Shown here piece after piece: positions 1-12,293 of a stretch of DNA of 64,000 bases. A program made the position numbers and the translations under genes. Under the pieces are notes generated by a model. The model was given only the letters and a program-made list of their open reading frames with translations, was not told the DNA's origin and made no database searches. Numbering within the stretch: position 1 is the first letter of the stretch; each line of letters opens with the position of its first letter. The stretch comes from Annulohypoxylon bovei var. microspora. Lineage: Eukaryota; Ascomycota; Sordariomycetes; Xylariales; Hypoxylaceae. The DNA lies in contig MU405367.1 of assembly GCA_022836615.1 (NCBI GenBank), positions 23,432 through 87,431 of the forward strand, in the 5' to 3' direction.

Positions 1-34
1 CAAGCAGGTATCCTGACCACTAGACCAATCGAGA
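1..34 (-). tRNA. 5' half of a tRNA, cut by the window edge
   Basis: Read on the minus strand from position 34 towards 1, the sequence has a seven-base acceptor strand, the D-arm/A-box pattern TGGTCTAGTGG, and an anticodon-stem strand CCTGC followed by TTG. Counting from the acceptor, the last visible base is position 34, a G, so the anticodon is GNN. Histidine (GTG) or aspartate (GTC) would fit. The T arm (B box) and the 3' acceptor strand lie outside the window, so identity and intactness cannot be confirmed. Confidence 0.6.
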
Positions 35-618
35 CTTATCTAGATGAACATTCCGTCGCAATTAATGATTTCAACATGCGGAAAGATAATATTTATTGCT
101 AGTAGGGTTGTGCGGATGTTTGCATGTTATTAGAGAAGTTGCTATCGAGGCTTATTTGATAAGGTAGGGCTAGATTGGGAGCGTGGGTCTAGACTGCTAG
201 ACTAAGGGCAGACAGCAGACAGAATGTGGGTATTATACGTAAAAACAATTGTTATAATATTTACCTAGTTGCTATGCAGCTACTACAAACACAAAGTTGC
301 AACTAATAATTATTTAAAAAAATTGAAGTCTCGGGATTATCATTCGAGTCTAGAAGTTATAACTCATGTATTTGGAAACGTTTGTTAGGATAAAAGACAA
401 CCTCGGAAGTTCTCCCCGAGGACATTTTAACGTATACCTATATAGCCTAGTATAATCGCGGTCCTCTCACTTACTCCTCTCGACAAGAATAGAACTAGGA
501 TTGACATATCGTACATCAAACTACCGAGTCTCAAAGACAAATTTCGTTCGAAGGGGAGCCAGATACTTACATTACCCACCGATGCATCAATGGCGACGGC
601 CCTTATACCTAGACTAAC
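35..618. other. intergenic, no gene seen
   Basis: AT-rich spacer between the tRNA and the 3' end of the DUF2461 gene. No convincing coding frame, repeat array or RNA gene is visible. Confidence 0.5.
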
Positions 619-2494
619 CTATTCTTCATCATCATCACCCTCGCTCTCACCCTCCTTCTCCTCCTCTGCCCCGCCCTCTGCCTCATCAGAGTCGCTGTCG
701 ACATTAGGATCCGGCCTGACGACACTATTGAGGAACGAAATCTGCGCAGACGCCGAAAGTCAGCCCACATACGCAAGATAAGAAAACGGCGACTACTCAC
801 GAACTCAGACATGGCCGAGATAGCCTTCATGACCCTGTCCTGCGCATCCTGCGCCGTGAGATCCGCCTCGTCGATCTCCGTGCCGATGGTGTAGTTCCTC
901 AACTTCAGGATCTCGATGTCCCTGTGCTCCGGGTGGAAGCCCTACTACGGTCAGCGAACTAACTCTACCTACCTAGACCTCTCGAACCCCGGAACGAAAA
1001 ACCGTAGAGCGGTTTGCAACTGAGTAAAGGGGAAATGAGTGACGAGGGTTTTTTTTAATATTTACCTTGGGCTTCGTCTTCAGCGCGTTCTCCTGGTTCT
1101 TCGCCGCGAAGGCGGCCAGCACGGCCTTCTCGTTGGCCTTGACGCCGGGCAGGAACGTCTTCCGGAACGCCGGGTTCATCAGGACGCGGCGGATGCGGTG
1201 GGGGCGGTTGTCGACGCTCGCGCGCAGCAGCGCCAGCGAGTCCGCGTCCGGGTGCCAGATCCCGCCGCCTATCATGCACCGCCCGGGCTCCGCGTGCACG
1301 TAGTAGGCCGCGTAAGGCCCCTTTCTGCCCGTTCGCGACCACGCTGCCGAGTAGTGGGGCTACTCGTGTAAGAGAGCGTTCGGTTAGGACTCGTTTATTT
1401 TTTTTTTCTTGGTGAGGAGAGAGGAGGGGGGGACTTACCTTATACGGCGTCTGGTCCTTGCTAAACCGGACGTCGCGGTAGATCCGGAAGACGACATCCT
1501 TTACGGGAAGTTCCGGGATCGTGTCGTCGACTTCGATGATCTTCTCTGTGAGCGTCTCGACAAACGACTCCCAGTCCTTAAGCGACCTCCTATATTCCCT
1601 ATCGTTCGCTAGGAATAGTAACATCACGTTAGGATGAAAATCATATGTACGGATTCGCGAAAGTTTGAAGAGGGGAAGTGTATATACCTTTGAGCCAACT
1701 CCTGTTATTATTAACCTTCAGATCTTTTAGGAAGAGAAACGTGTTTTTATGGACCCGCTCATCCTCATAATCGATCCCATCTGTATCCCTCAGTCTGACG
1801 GCTGCAACAGTCCACGTTAGAATTCACTATACTGATTACTCACGCCTGGACACGCGGACAGAACACTCAATATAGAAAGATCATGCTTACCAGGGATAAA
1901 CGTAATGCGATTATCCTCATCCTCATCATCGTCATCGTCATCATCATCCCCAGCTTCAGGGTCTTCAGATTCAGCTTTCGCTTTCGCTTTCACTTTACTC
2001 TTAGCCTTACTTTGAGCCTTGGCTCTACCCGCAGCGGCACCCGTACCCGAGACCCGGGATTTCGCATTAGACTTTTTCGCAGCCACAGGAGGAGCAGCTT
2101 TAGTCGGCGTCTTAGACGGCCTGCCGCGACCGCGCTTCTGCGCCACAGGCGGCGGCGCCTCTTCGCTTTCCGAGTTGTCGTCGGACTCCTCTTGATTCTC
2201 GACGAAGCCATCCCCGTCATCCCCGTCGTCATCCTCAGATTCGCTCTTATCCTCCTCGTACAATAGTTCATCATCCGACTCCTCCTTCCTCCCTTTTTTT
2301 GCCCTTGCCTGCGTCTTCAGCGCTTTTCGCGGCGGCAAGCCGCTCAACTCGTCGGCATCGTCATCATCGTTAGTCTCGAAGTACGTGCTCTTCCTACCGC
2401 TCGAGCCGATGCGACCGGATCTGCGGCGGGAGCTCCCACCCGCCTGCGGGGTAGAAGAAGCGGCTTCGGCGGCGGTGCGCTTCCTGGGAGGCAT
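619..2494 (-). CDS. DUF2461 (TIGR02453) family protein with basic and acidic tails
   Basis: Six exons: 2494-1891, 1801-1688, 1608-1439, 1359-1066, 941-801 and 741-619. They sum to 481 residues with GT-AG junctions throughout. The first about 200 residues are low-complexity: a basic start (MPPRKRTAAEAA), then runs of Lys/Ala and Asp/Glu that resemble chromatin-associated proteins. The core matches DUF2461: the FLKDLKVNNNRSWL motif, then RFSKDQTPYK, HYSAAWSR and the GPYAAYYVHAEPG region. The C terminus is acidic (DSDSDEAEGG...). The biochemical function of DUF2461 is not established. Nuclear location is inferred from the tails only. The first ATG of the frame is at 2494. Exon 4 is notably GC-rich compared with its flanks. 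Confidence 0.88.
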
Positions 2495-3382
2495 TGTCGC
2501 GATCAATTATCCGAACTTATTTTTGTTTATATATGACGAATTGGCTCTTTAGCTAAAGTTTGGAACGAAGGGGAAAAGACGTCGGGTCTGCGACGATTGA
2601 TGACGCGTTGAGACAGATCAGACCGCGCGGGGCGCAACACGATGTCACGTGATTGGTTAGTTAGGTACTTTCTTTGTTAGATTATTCAGCAGAGTTATCA
2701 CTGAGTCATCCCCCCTAGAACTTGAAGACCTCGTAGGGGCAATAATCTCAAGTATAATAGAAAAGTAAAATCAGACACAAATAGCCGTTAAGTTATCACA
2801 AATAGTACAAGCAGGTAAACACAATTTTCTCGTCGTATTCCTTATTTGTTTAGCTCGGCCTTAAACTATTGTCGAGATAACAGAGGGGATGTACTGCGTA
2901 CCTAGATATCTAGAGAAACACTCATAGACATCACCCAACTGCGACTCTGTTATATTTTTTTTATTTGACCCCAACAGCACTGTGGTATTTCCGTCTCATT
3001 CGCACTTCAGCAGAGGATTGATTTCTCGGCATGATGCTAGTAGCCGAAATATTGCATTCCCAGCCAGCCAAGATAGACAAGATGGGCCCTTGTCGAGATC
3101 TTCAATACCATACCTATGATAGTTATAGCGATACTCATGCCGATCAAGTTTTCCATGCTTGCGAATCTTTCTAATGCCAATTAAGCACCGAGAGTCCTTG
3201 ATATCGTATTCTAATAAATAATACCATCATCCTCCATGTTGCGAAGTCTTTGGCTAAATAGCTAGCTGCCCGAAAAACTACTATCAACAACCAGGTGCGT
3301 ATTCATACGTGAAGAGTCCGGCGTCGTTCTCAGGTATGCTCATCGGCTAGGTAGTTTTGTAGTAGAACTCACAGAGATTGAG
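2495..3382. other. intergenic, no gene seen
   Basis: Holds the upstream region of the DUF2461 gene and the 3' flank of the C2H2 regulator. I see no supported coding frame. Confidence 0.5.
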
Positions 3383-6300
3383 TCAGCCAAGTCCTGAATT
3401 AGGTACCATGCGACCTAATGGTGTTCTATCCCGCGGCTTCTCTAACAAATCTGCGTACCCCTCCAGCCCAGCGCCAATTACTTTGACGATGTCGAAAATA
3501 TGCGATCCCTTAAATGTCTCAGCCCAAAGACGGATTACCGCCACAGCAAGCTGACGCAATTTTGTACCATCATTAGCGGCTATGTCCATATTTGACGGCC
3601 CATGTCCTAGGCCTCCTCCCGAAAGCGACGGGTCGATAGGCACTGCGAACTCTGTCTCGTCAAGCATATGGCGTAGCATCTCGAGGAGGTTTCGTTCGTC
3701 AATTTCAGGAGGGGCGCCCGTCGGTCCGATCGAGGCAAGAGTCATTAGCCACTTCGAAAGAAGTATAGCGCATTCCAGGTTACATACTACGCCAAAGTTA
3801 GATGACAAACCCGTTCTCAAGTTCTATTCCGAGCATCCTGTAGCCACTTACACGAGTGTTGCATACTCCATTCCGACGATTTCCTTCTTGCCACGTAGTT
3901 AACGCCTACTTTCACCAGCATAGACAAAGCATGTATAGCTTGAAATACGGCTCGATTTAGCCGTACGCTACGGACGAGATAGGGTGCATCATGGAACGCC
4001 TGGGCGATTTGACTTGCATCCCTTGTTTCGAGAGTCCTACTCGGGCTCAAATCGGTATACAGTCGGATCGAAGCTAGTCGCCAAAGTGCTGTGGAATTAT
4101 ACGCCACAGGGCCTCCATGAAATACGTCTGAGCCGTTCTGCTGGGCTCCTTCTGTCACACGTGCCTGATGCTGTTCGAAACTCATCTGCCAGATTCGCAG
4201 AGCCTGAGAGCAATCTTCCACATCGTCTTGACGAAGTCCACCAAAGATCGATACCGAGTTGAATGATGTCTGCTTTAAAAGAAAAATGTGTTGTAATATT
4301 GCATGGATCAGTATGTAATTTCCAAGGGAGGACATGTACGCCGGAGGTCCTTGGGGTGGTCGACTGAATAGTCTCGAAAAAGCGTCTTGGAGAGATATAT
4401 CCATACTCGGGAAAGACTGGCGAGCTTCTTGCCATTGCCAAGATGTTTCCGCTCTCCAAAGCTTTGCGGAATGCGGAAGAATAAGGCTGAGTTCCGACGT
4501 GAGTAATAGAGGCGGCATATTATAGGCGATGCTGCCGAGGTTGAAGAAACAGTAGGTGATAAGCTTTGTGCGGTTAGCCCCTTCTATTCGAACCCATGCC
4601 TCCCAGTCGGCCGTTTGCGTAGACTCTGACAGGAATCCTTCTTCGCGCACTAGAAGAGCTAAAAGACTCTGTAGCGACAGGGCTTCGCGAAGGATGGCTT
4701 TAGCACCCCAGAGGCCGACGGCGAAAAGTAGAAGGAGAGCCTGTATGGTTTCCATGCGAGATTGCGGTGTATTGGGAGAACTTTTAAAGGAGAGTAAGTA
4801 ATTTGTTAAAAATAAAATATTGGCTTCTTGAACTAGGTATGCTTACTATGGCTCCCGGTGCGTATCTTGGGTCATCGGGCGCTCTTGTTGAACGGAACTA
4901 AACGAATGGCGAAAGCCGTGGCTCGGGGACGGCCGTGTGGAATGTGGACTATATGCTGCTGGCGTTGGCAACAAACCATGGACCTCATGACTATGGCGGC
5001 GTCGGATTTGCTCAAGTGCCACCGCCTTTGCTGCGTACCACAACGCATTTGATCGATGGCTCTCAAATCTGTATTGGGCACCTACTGCCAAAATAGCCAA
5101 CAAGAGTTCCGGTGCCAACTCGGCGGCCGTGATGGTCGGTAAATGTAGGATCGGTAGGTGCTCGTGGAAACCGCTTATGTACCCTTCCAGAAAACGAGTA
5201 AGGGTATGTCGAGAAGGGAAGACGAAATCGTTGGGCAATACCGATGAGAACTCATCTAGTCGATTTTTAATGACTGTGTGATCCATAGCAGAGACTCTCA
5301 TAGGCTGCGCTCTCGTCGACTCGTCATGCGTTCTGTTGCCACTTTCGGACGGGTCTCTCGGGTCAGGGGCTAATGATGGGAAACGAGAGGGAAACTGTGA
5401 CGATGGTTTCGAGAGCCCGCCTCGATGCATATCTGCAAGATGGCGCGGCCAGATACTCATGCCCTGATCCGCTTCATAGCCTTGTGGAAGGAAGTGAGAT
5501 GTGGTCGCAAATTCGTCCAAGAAGAGGTTATAGTCGTCGAAGGCAGGCGGCCCTGCTGGGTTAGGTAGTCCCACAGACATTGGAACTGGCTCGGGCTCAC
5601 GTCCACGATCGGTATACGCCATACCCTCATCGTACGACTTGATACGTGCTAACCCGCCCGCTGACTGACCCAGATCCGGCATCATCGGTTGCATCGAATT
5701 AACCTCGTTTGCAGAAGCGATCTGGGTTGCAGCATCAGATAAGAGGTCAAGATTACAAGCCGTAGCTCTGGCAGAATGACGAGGGTCAGGGGCAAGCGGA
5801 GGAACAGCTACGGAGGAGGACATAGAGTCCGAATGATAATGCTGCGGATGAGCCCGGGGCACACCCATCATTTCGGTATCGACATGACTGTCCGCTGACA
5901 GCCGCTGTTGGGCAGCGGTAGCAGTGGAAGGCTTCCGGGGCCGGTTGCCATCCTTATTAGACCCTTCATTAAGGTGGACGAGTTTCTCGTGACGGACGAG
6001 GAGATCCCTGATGTCCATATAAGCATATTCACAAGGAAGCGTGGGAGAAGGTGGGAGTCGTGGGTCACTTGGTTACAGATTATAGAGAGGGGGAGGATGC
6101 GTTAGGGCCATATGTGTGATGTGTGATATGTGCAGCAGGTGTCTGAGGGGGGGAAACGGGGGTGATTTAGCGCGGACGAAAGACGGTGAATGGTTGGACA
6201 ACTGTTGGGCAAGGCGAAGTTGACAACCATACACAGCCGATAAAATCTCCGTTAGGTGTAAAATAAGATAATGATAAAATTTTTAACTAACCGACGTCCA

Positions 6301-6594
6301 AACGTCTTCCCGCAGCGAGGCCATCCACAGGAGAAAGGCTTCTCTTTAGTATGAGTTCTCTCATGGCGTTGAACGTGTTCCACGCGCCTAATTACGAGAT
6401 TGCCATGTAAGCAAGTAAATTACCAACGGAAGTAGACAGAAGTGCGAGGAGATAAACAGAGTATGGCCATCTTACCTAAAACGCTTATCGCAGAACTTAC
6501 ATGGTAAGGTCTTGGGCTTCTGCTGCCGGCCCTCCACGTTCTCCTCGGCAGTACCAGTGACGCCAGAGCCCTCTATGGACGGCATAGCCTGCAT
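3383..6594 (-). CDS. C2H2 zinc-finger transcription factor with fungal-specific domain
   Basis: Five exons: 6594-6476, 6387-6292, 6007-4847, 4780-3852 and 3786-3383, giving 902 residues. Two adjacent C2H2 fingers are assembled across the first three exons: CKFC...HVQRHERTH (about residues 32-52) and CGWPRCGKTF...RHEKLVH just after. A Ser/Pro-rich linker follows, then the middle homology region with the SPNTPQSRMETIQALLLLF and GLWGAKAILREALSLQSLLALL motifs of the Adr1-like C2H2 plus fungal_trans family. It is probably a nuclear DNA-binding regulator; the target is unknown. The start is uncertain: ATG at 6594 or 6585. The bases before 6585 (CTAAC...TGCAG) could be a 3' splice site, which would put a 5'UTR exon upstream, around 6.9-7.1 kb. 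Confidence 0.88.
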
Positions 6595-9500
6595 TTGGGG
6601 TTAGAGTAAGTGAATAAGTGAATAATAATTAGTATAAGGTAAGTCCCTGTACGAAATATGGGTGTAATGCAGAAGAAGTCACGCAGCACCCGGAAGTGGG
6701 GGGTAGTTTGGAAGGGGGTTGAAAGTCCAGGGCCAGGAAGTTATGCCGGAAAGAGGAATGAACGTCTTGCGGGGTGAGCTATTGATGGATGAATTCATGG
6801 ACGTGATAGTAGTATGTATGTGGTATCAATCGACTTCAGGTATACTCGGTAGGTACGTGGCGCGGGCTTCCACTACATTCGTCCTTGTCGATTCCCCCCA
6901 AGAGATCGTCCACTCACCAAGTTGGCGAGCAACGTCGTGATCAACAGAGACCGCAACCTGAGAGGAACCAGATAGTTTGATAGTAGGAACCAAACTACTA
7001 CTAGTAGGGCTGAGGTAACCCGTCGACGGCTGGTGACAAGCAAGGCTGTGACTTGATACGTTTCTCACGGGGATCGAAAACGAACCCTAAGTAATTAACC
7101 GGCACGGAGAAGGCTTTTACTGGCTGGTTTATTGGTCGCCGACGTTGACGCGGAGAAGACGAGAGAAACGAGGAGCGAGTGTGGAGATTTTGGGAGAAGG
7201 CTACCAAATATTGTATTGTGAGACTTTACGAGTAAGAGATTAGACTGATTTTTTTTTTTAGACGTCTAAGGGATAAAGATGTATATCTCAAACAGAATTG
7301 AAGACGTTAGAGAGAATATTAAAGAGTTGGATCAGTTGACTCCCTAAATCTGGGATGGGGTGAACGATGAATAAGGCGATGAGATTGATGATAGATTTTG
7401 GTTGAATTCGGGGTTGAGCTAAATTGTAAGGATATGTTAGGTGAGGAGTGAGGAGGAGTGAAGAGGAGGGGAGGAGAAAGATGCGGAGATGGGGAAATCG
7501 CAAAGTCAGGTTAGGTTAGGTCAGTATGGGTTTATGGGATTTCTTAGGTACATGTAGCAAAAATACAGCAGTAACGAGTTGGTCTGGTGGGTGAAACCCG
7601 AACCTGAAAGAAACATAAAAAGTGGCACCGATTGAAGAAACTTTGGGACTCTGCACTCGCGACCTGCCTTACCTGCCTTCCTAGCATTGGACATATCATC
7701 TATTTACTATGTAGGTAGGTGGGTAACCATCATTTTATTCTCAGTGCTCTTTCTTTACATCCATCTATCCGTCCAATACCGGGTTAGGGATTCGTAAAGT
7801 TGTTGGAGAATATGTGGCTTTGGTGCTGTAAAGAAAGTTAATTTTACCTACCAGCTTGCTTACTTACTCCTCATTTTCATACGAAGCGAGATACATACTA
7901 CCGGTAGTACCGAGACGTACCTCGAAAAAAACGATCTGCAATATTTTAATGGTTAGAAAATACCTAGGTAGAATCTTGGAAGCAGCAGGGCTAGATGTGC
8001 ATTCCCCGCCCCCAGACATAAACAAGCATCCATGAAATACCAGCCCGCAGAGATGGACCCTTGTCAAAGAACCCCATACTTCTTCAATAGCACCTCCCTT
8101 CGGTACCATCTCCGCATTGGAGAAACTGGTGTACATATGTGGGAAAATGTGGGGGGCGGGGGGAACCAATTAGCTGATCATCACATAAATAATCATAGCT
8201 GCGTATACCTGGGTACTTTGTGTGGTTAGGTTACAATAATGCTGTACTTGAATATTCGGAGGATATACTCGGTAGAGAGTTTGGGAACTATAGGGGTCAA
8301 TGGTAGTTGCTTCAGCAAGGAAGCAGAAAAAATCGAAACTATAAGACTATTGTACATCGACTTTGTAATCCAAGGAACTTGGAACTACAAAAGCTGTCAC
8401 TAGTAAGACTGCCAGCAAAAAAAAAACCAAAAAACCACTAAAACTCATAGCTTTATTGTGATTGGTGGGATTACAAAAAAGTGTCTGATACACGAGACGA
8501 AAAGAAGAATAGCGGAAAAGAACACATAACAGAAAAAAATAATTGTAAAAAAATTCACCGTCCTTATTAAGCTTCATGTTGTTACAGGGCCGTGATTGTG
8601 GCCTTTTCGGATGGGTCACGCCTCCACGTCTCCCCGGCTGGAATAACTAGATATAGGTAAGAAGGTAGGTAAAATGGTAACTCGGTAACACACCTCTAAG
8701 CCCAAAGCGCCACCACTGGAACTCAAATCAGGTCTAATGGGTCGTGGCATTCGGATAGCGTGATCTCTCCTAGATGAGAGACTAGTTGTGGCAATGATCA
8801 GCAAAGATATACCTAACTATAGGTGTGCTTTGCCGGCGGGCTAGGCAAAGAGGGGAAAATTGATGATGATGGTAGGCAGATAGGTATGGATCTAACGGGC
8901 ACTAGACGGTCAGGGTGGTGGATCTGTGGAAGGGATTCGGGTCACCTTTGGCTTTTATGCAGAACGTATGTATGTAAGAAAACAAGGTGACAAGGTCTTC
9001 TCCATACTTATTTAAGTACCTAGGTAGCATGTGGTTGGAAAATCAATGTTGAGAACTCCCGTGTACATACACAGGAAGGTCAACAACGTATGGCCGAGAA
9101 CATCCTTAAGGTACTTGGTACATAACCTTCTTAAGATACCTAGTCGATTGGGTCGCTTTAAGCATCACTTGCCGTGCCCTAGAAGTGGTAGATGGAGTAA
9201 TCAGTTACTAGATGACAGACACTTCTTGATTCAACTTCAAGTTGGCTTCACCTAGAAGTCGGCATTCAGGGCTGCACCGCTCTCAAAGGAGAGCAAATTA
9301 CCCGAATATGTGGAGTTGAAGAATTGGGGAACTGGGGGAACGAGGTTCAAAATTTTGGGTGATGCGGAGTACCGAATCTACCTAGCCTGTGTGTAACAGG
9401 GAACGCACGGGGTGCAGTCGCTAAACTAAAATAAAATAGTTTAAGCACGGACTACTTGGATGTAGATGGCAGGATGGATCTTACTTGCTCCAATTATTTA

Positions 9501-12293
9501 TTAAGGCTAGACTCAAATTGGCCAAAGGATACGGTATTCTTTTCATGAGGTACGAACCTAGTATTGACTTACCTAAGATATTACCTACCTATGGTTTTTC
9601 AAACAAAACATCTTTATCTTCCCCAGTTTACAAATGTAATATATCCGCTCTCCCGGTGGACGATGGACGCTCAAGTTCCGGATACTCCATATATTAGGTA
9701 CCCTTTTTCAGATACCGTGACAACCACCATTTAGCGAACCCCGGATTTCATCAAAAACCTGTAGCCAAGAACCGTAGCGCCAAGGTCCCACCGCAGCAAT
9801 CACCATCAACGGGATCAAAGATGGTGGGCCTCGAAGCGTTATCCTTGGACGGATAATCACAGAGATCCAATGTTGAATTTGAATGGTGAAGAAATCCGAA
9901 CTACGACCGCGGGGAAAGTTCCCATAGCTGAAGCTATCACCATCGTTAATGGCTGGGACATTCCCACTACCTCCCTCGTTCCTTGGCAATTCCGAACTGG
10001 GCGGACAAGAAGACTCATGACAAGATCTCATGATAGCATCGCGGCATCTCTATAGGCGGGTTAAAAAAGATGAAGAGGTTGCGAAGCTAATAATGCGATA
10101 CTCTAGCCCTATGGTGTAGAAAAGAAGATGGGTTAGGTAGATATGTCGAAGCGGAGCAAGCCTGCGGAAGGGGATGTCGGCAGATGACCTGTGACAAGCG
10201 GATAATCCAAGCCTTATCGCCAAGGTTCCTAACACGGATGAAAACGAAGCTTGATTCAAGCTTCTAGAAGAGGGGAAAGAGCTTCGTTTGCAGCGACTCG
10301 TTCTTATTAGAGAGGCGGCGTACGGATGATCGACTCACGTGGGTTAGGGTAACGGGATCGGGACATGTGGAAAAGTGAAGAAGAAAAATCCGGCTCTCAT
10401 TCGACCCTCAGACGGTGTTTAAATTCAGGCGAGTCCGAGGTTAGACTGCGCTTGCGCACGAAGTGCGTCGAAAGAGATTGGCCATACGCAACCATGCTGC
10501 CATGTTGGGCATGTCGGAGGACGAATGCCAGTTATTCTGAATCAATAACTACTCACCTGCTACCTGTCCGTCCGTCCGTCTGCCTTTATGTCTTTCTACG
10601 GACTTAATGGACTTGGTTTTCGTGCGAGAAGTCAGTGGGCCTGGTTGATTTCTTTATAAAAATCTGGAACTGTGCCACGCGTCGGGGTTAAGTGTCTTGA
10701 TATGTTTTTCGCATTTCAAGGTTGAAGTATAGACGAGCCTAAATTGATAAAGGAATAATTAAGGGGGGAGGATTAGACAAGGGTAACGTAGATCGAATGG
10801 AACGAAACATGGACAGTGCATAACATACAGTATAGATCTCGTCCGATTACTGTGGCCTATCAGGAAGCTTGGCTGGCTCTGCAAGTCATGCCTTGAAACA
10901 CGTCCAAGGATGGAACCTGGAAAACCCCCCGAACTCCCCCAGATTTGACCGATTCACCACCTTCCATTTATCTACAACTTAGATTGATCGAAACCCAATC
11001 GGGCCGCCCCCTGAATTCCAACCTGTGGACCAGTCAAGCCAGCTAAGCCAGCTAAGCCAGTCAGGCCAGCCTCGGAGTGCTAGGGACTTCTCGCATTGTG
11101 ATCCTATCAGCGCCTATGGATCTTTACCATTTGAGATTAGATGAAAAGGCTTAGCGCCAGGGGCAGCAATGCAGCGATGCAACGCAGCATCTGTTTTTAA
11201 ACTCTACGGACGAGAAAAGCCATTAAATGGTTGGTCAGACAAGTTGATTACTCGTCCGAGTCGGGCTTCGATCTTAGGCGTCAAGCTTCAATAACTGCAA
11301 AGCCAGCAAAGCCAGCACAACTAGCAGCACAGCAACCACTCTGGCGCGGTACTATGGTATATAACGTTCGATAATGTTTCAAGACCCAGCGAGGCGGAAT
11401 TTCATAGCGCGAAGCCGCGTCAGATGGCCCCTGTCTCCATCAATACCCCATCAGTTTTTCGTGGATGACTTACATGTGGCTTGAGTGTCTCGCGGCTCCA
11501 ACATCACATGCTTGAAACAACCACCTCTATTTGGAACACTTTAGCTAATTTAGGATGGCCATGGCATCCAATCTCCTCTCAAGTTCGTCTACCTACCTAT
11601 CACATCTCGGGTGGTACCTGACGACGTTTCCTTTTTGAGTAGGAGGCTACTGAGTCGCGGCGCAGCCGACCCTGGAGATGATGTGGTCTTGAGTGCTGCT
11701 GCAATGAAAGGATGACCCTCGATGCATTCGATCCCCGACCCCACACTACTACCGGCTAGATAGAGTGTGTTTACCTACTAGCTGAAGCCAACCGTACCTA
11801 GTTTTGCATATTTGTAACCTCTGAAACTTGCTTACAATGCTACTTCGCTGGATCGTTTCCTCCAACTCCAGGAATGCCGTGTCTTGGTAAAGTTCAACAA
11901 GTACTCAATAAACTGTGTGTGAATGGCTAGGTCTCCCAATGGTCAACCACCCTGGATGCTAGCTCCCGTGCTCGGTCTGGGCAATCAATTCCAGTTCACT
12001 GGTTCGACATGGGGCTTATTCCAATGGTCAAGGATCGAACATGGCTCTTGACCTCTCGTCTCTCGGTTGCCACAATCCTGCCATATTTCCCCAGCGGCTT
12101 ATAGTGCACGTTACCTCACGGCGCCAATGCGAGCTATTCCTCGCCCGTGGATGACATGGGCAGCTGTGGTGCTCCACGCCTTGTGACGACACCCAACCTT
12201 GTTCGACCTTGAGCTATAAGGTCTTGTCTCTCCGTCCCAAGTCGGGACTTCTAAGCATCTTAATATCTGTATCTTCATCACTTAGATTACAAA
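6595..12293. other. long intergenic region without a supported gene
   Basis: About 5.7 kb in which no frame shows a recognisable protein, on either strand. It contains a poly-T tract near 7250, dispersed TACCTAGG-like motifs, a short CCGT repeat near 10567 and degenerate tandem AAGCCAGCT units around 11035-11080. The right part is the likely long promoter of the GH55 gene. The left part is upstream of the C2H2 regulator and may carry its 5'UTR. Confidence 0.5.

Noticed and set aside
8347..8619. Minus-strand frame with a hydrophobic C-terminal stretch
   Set aside because: The hydrophobic run comes from A/T homopolymer tracts in non-coding DNA; no start context or homology signal.
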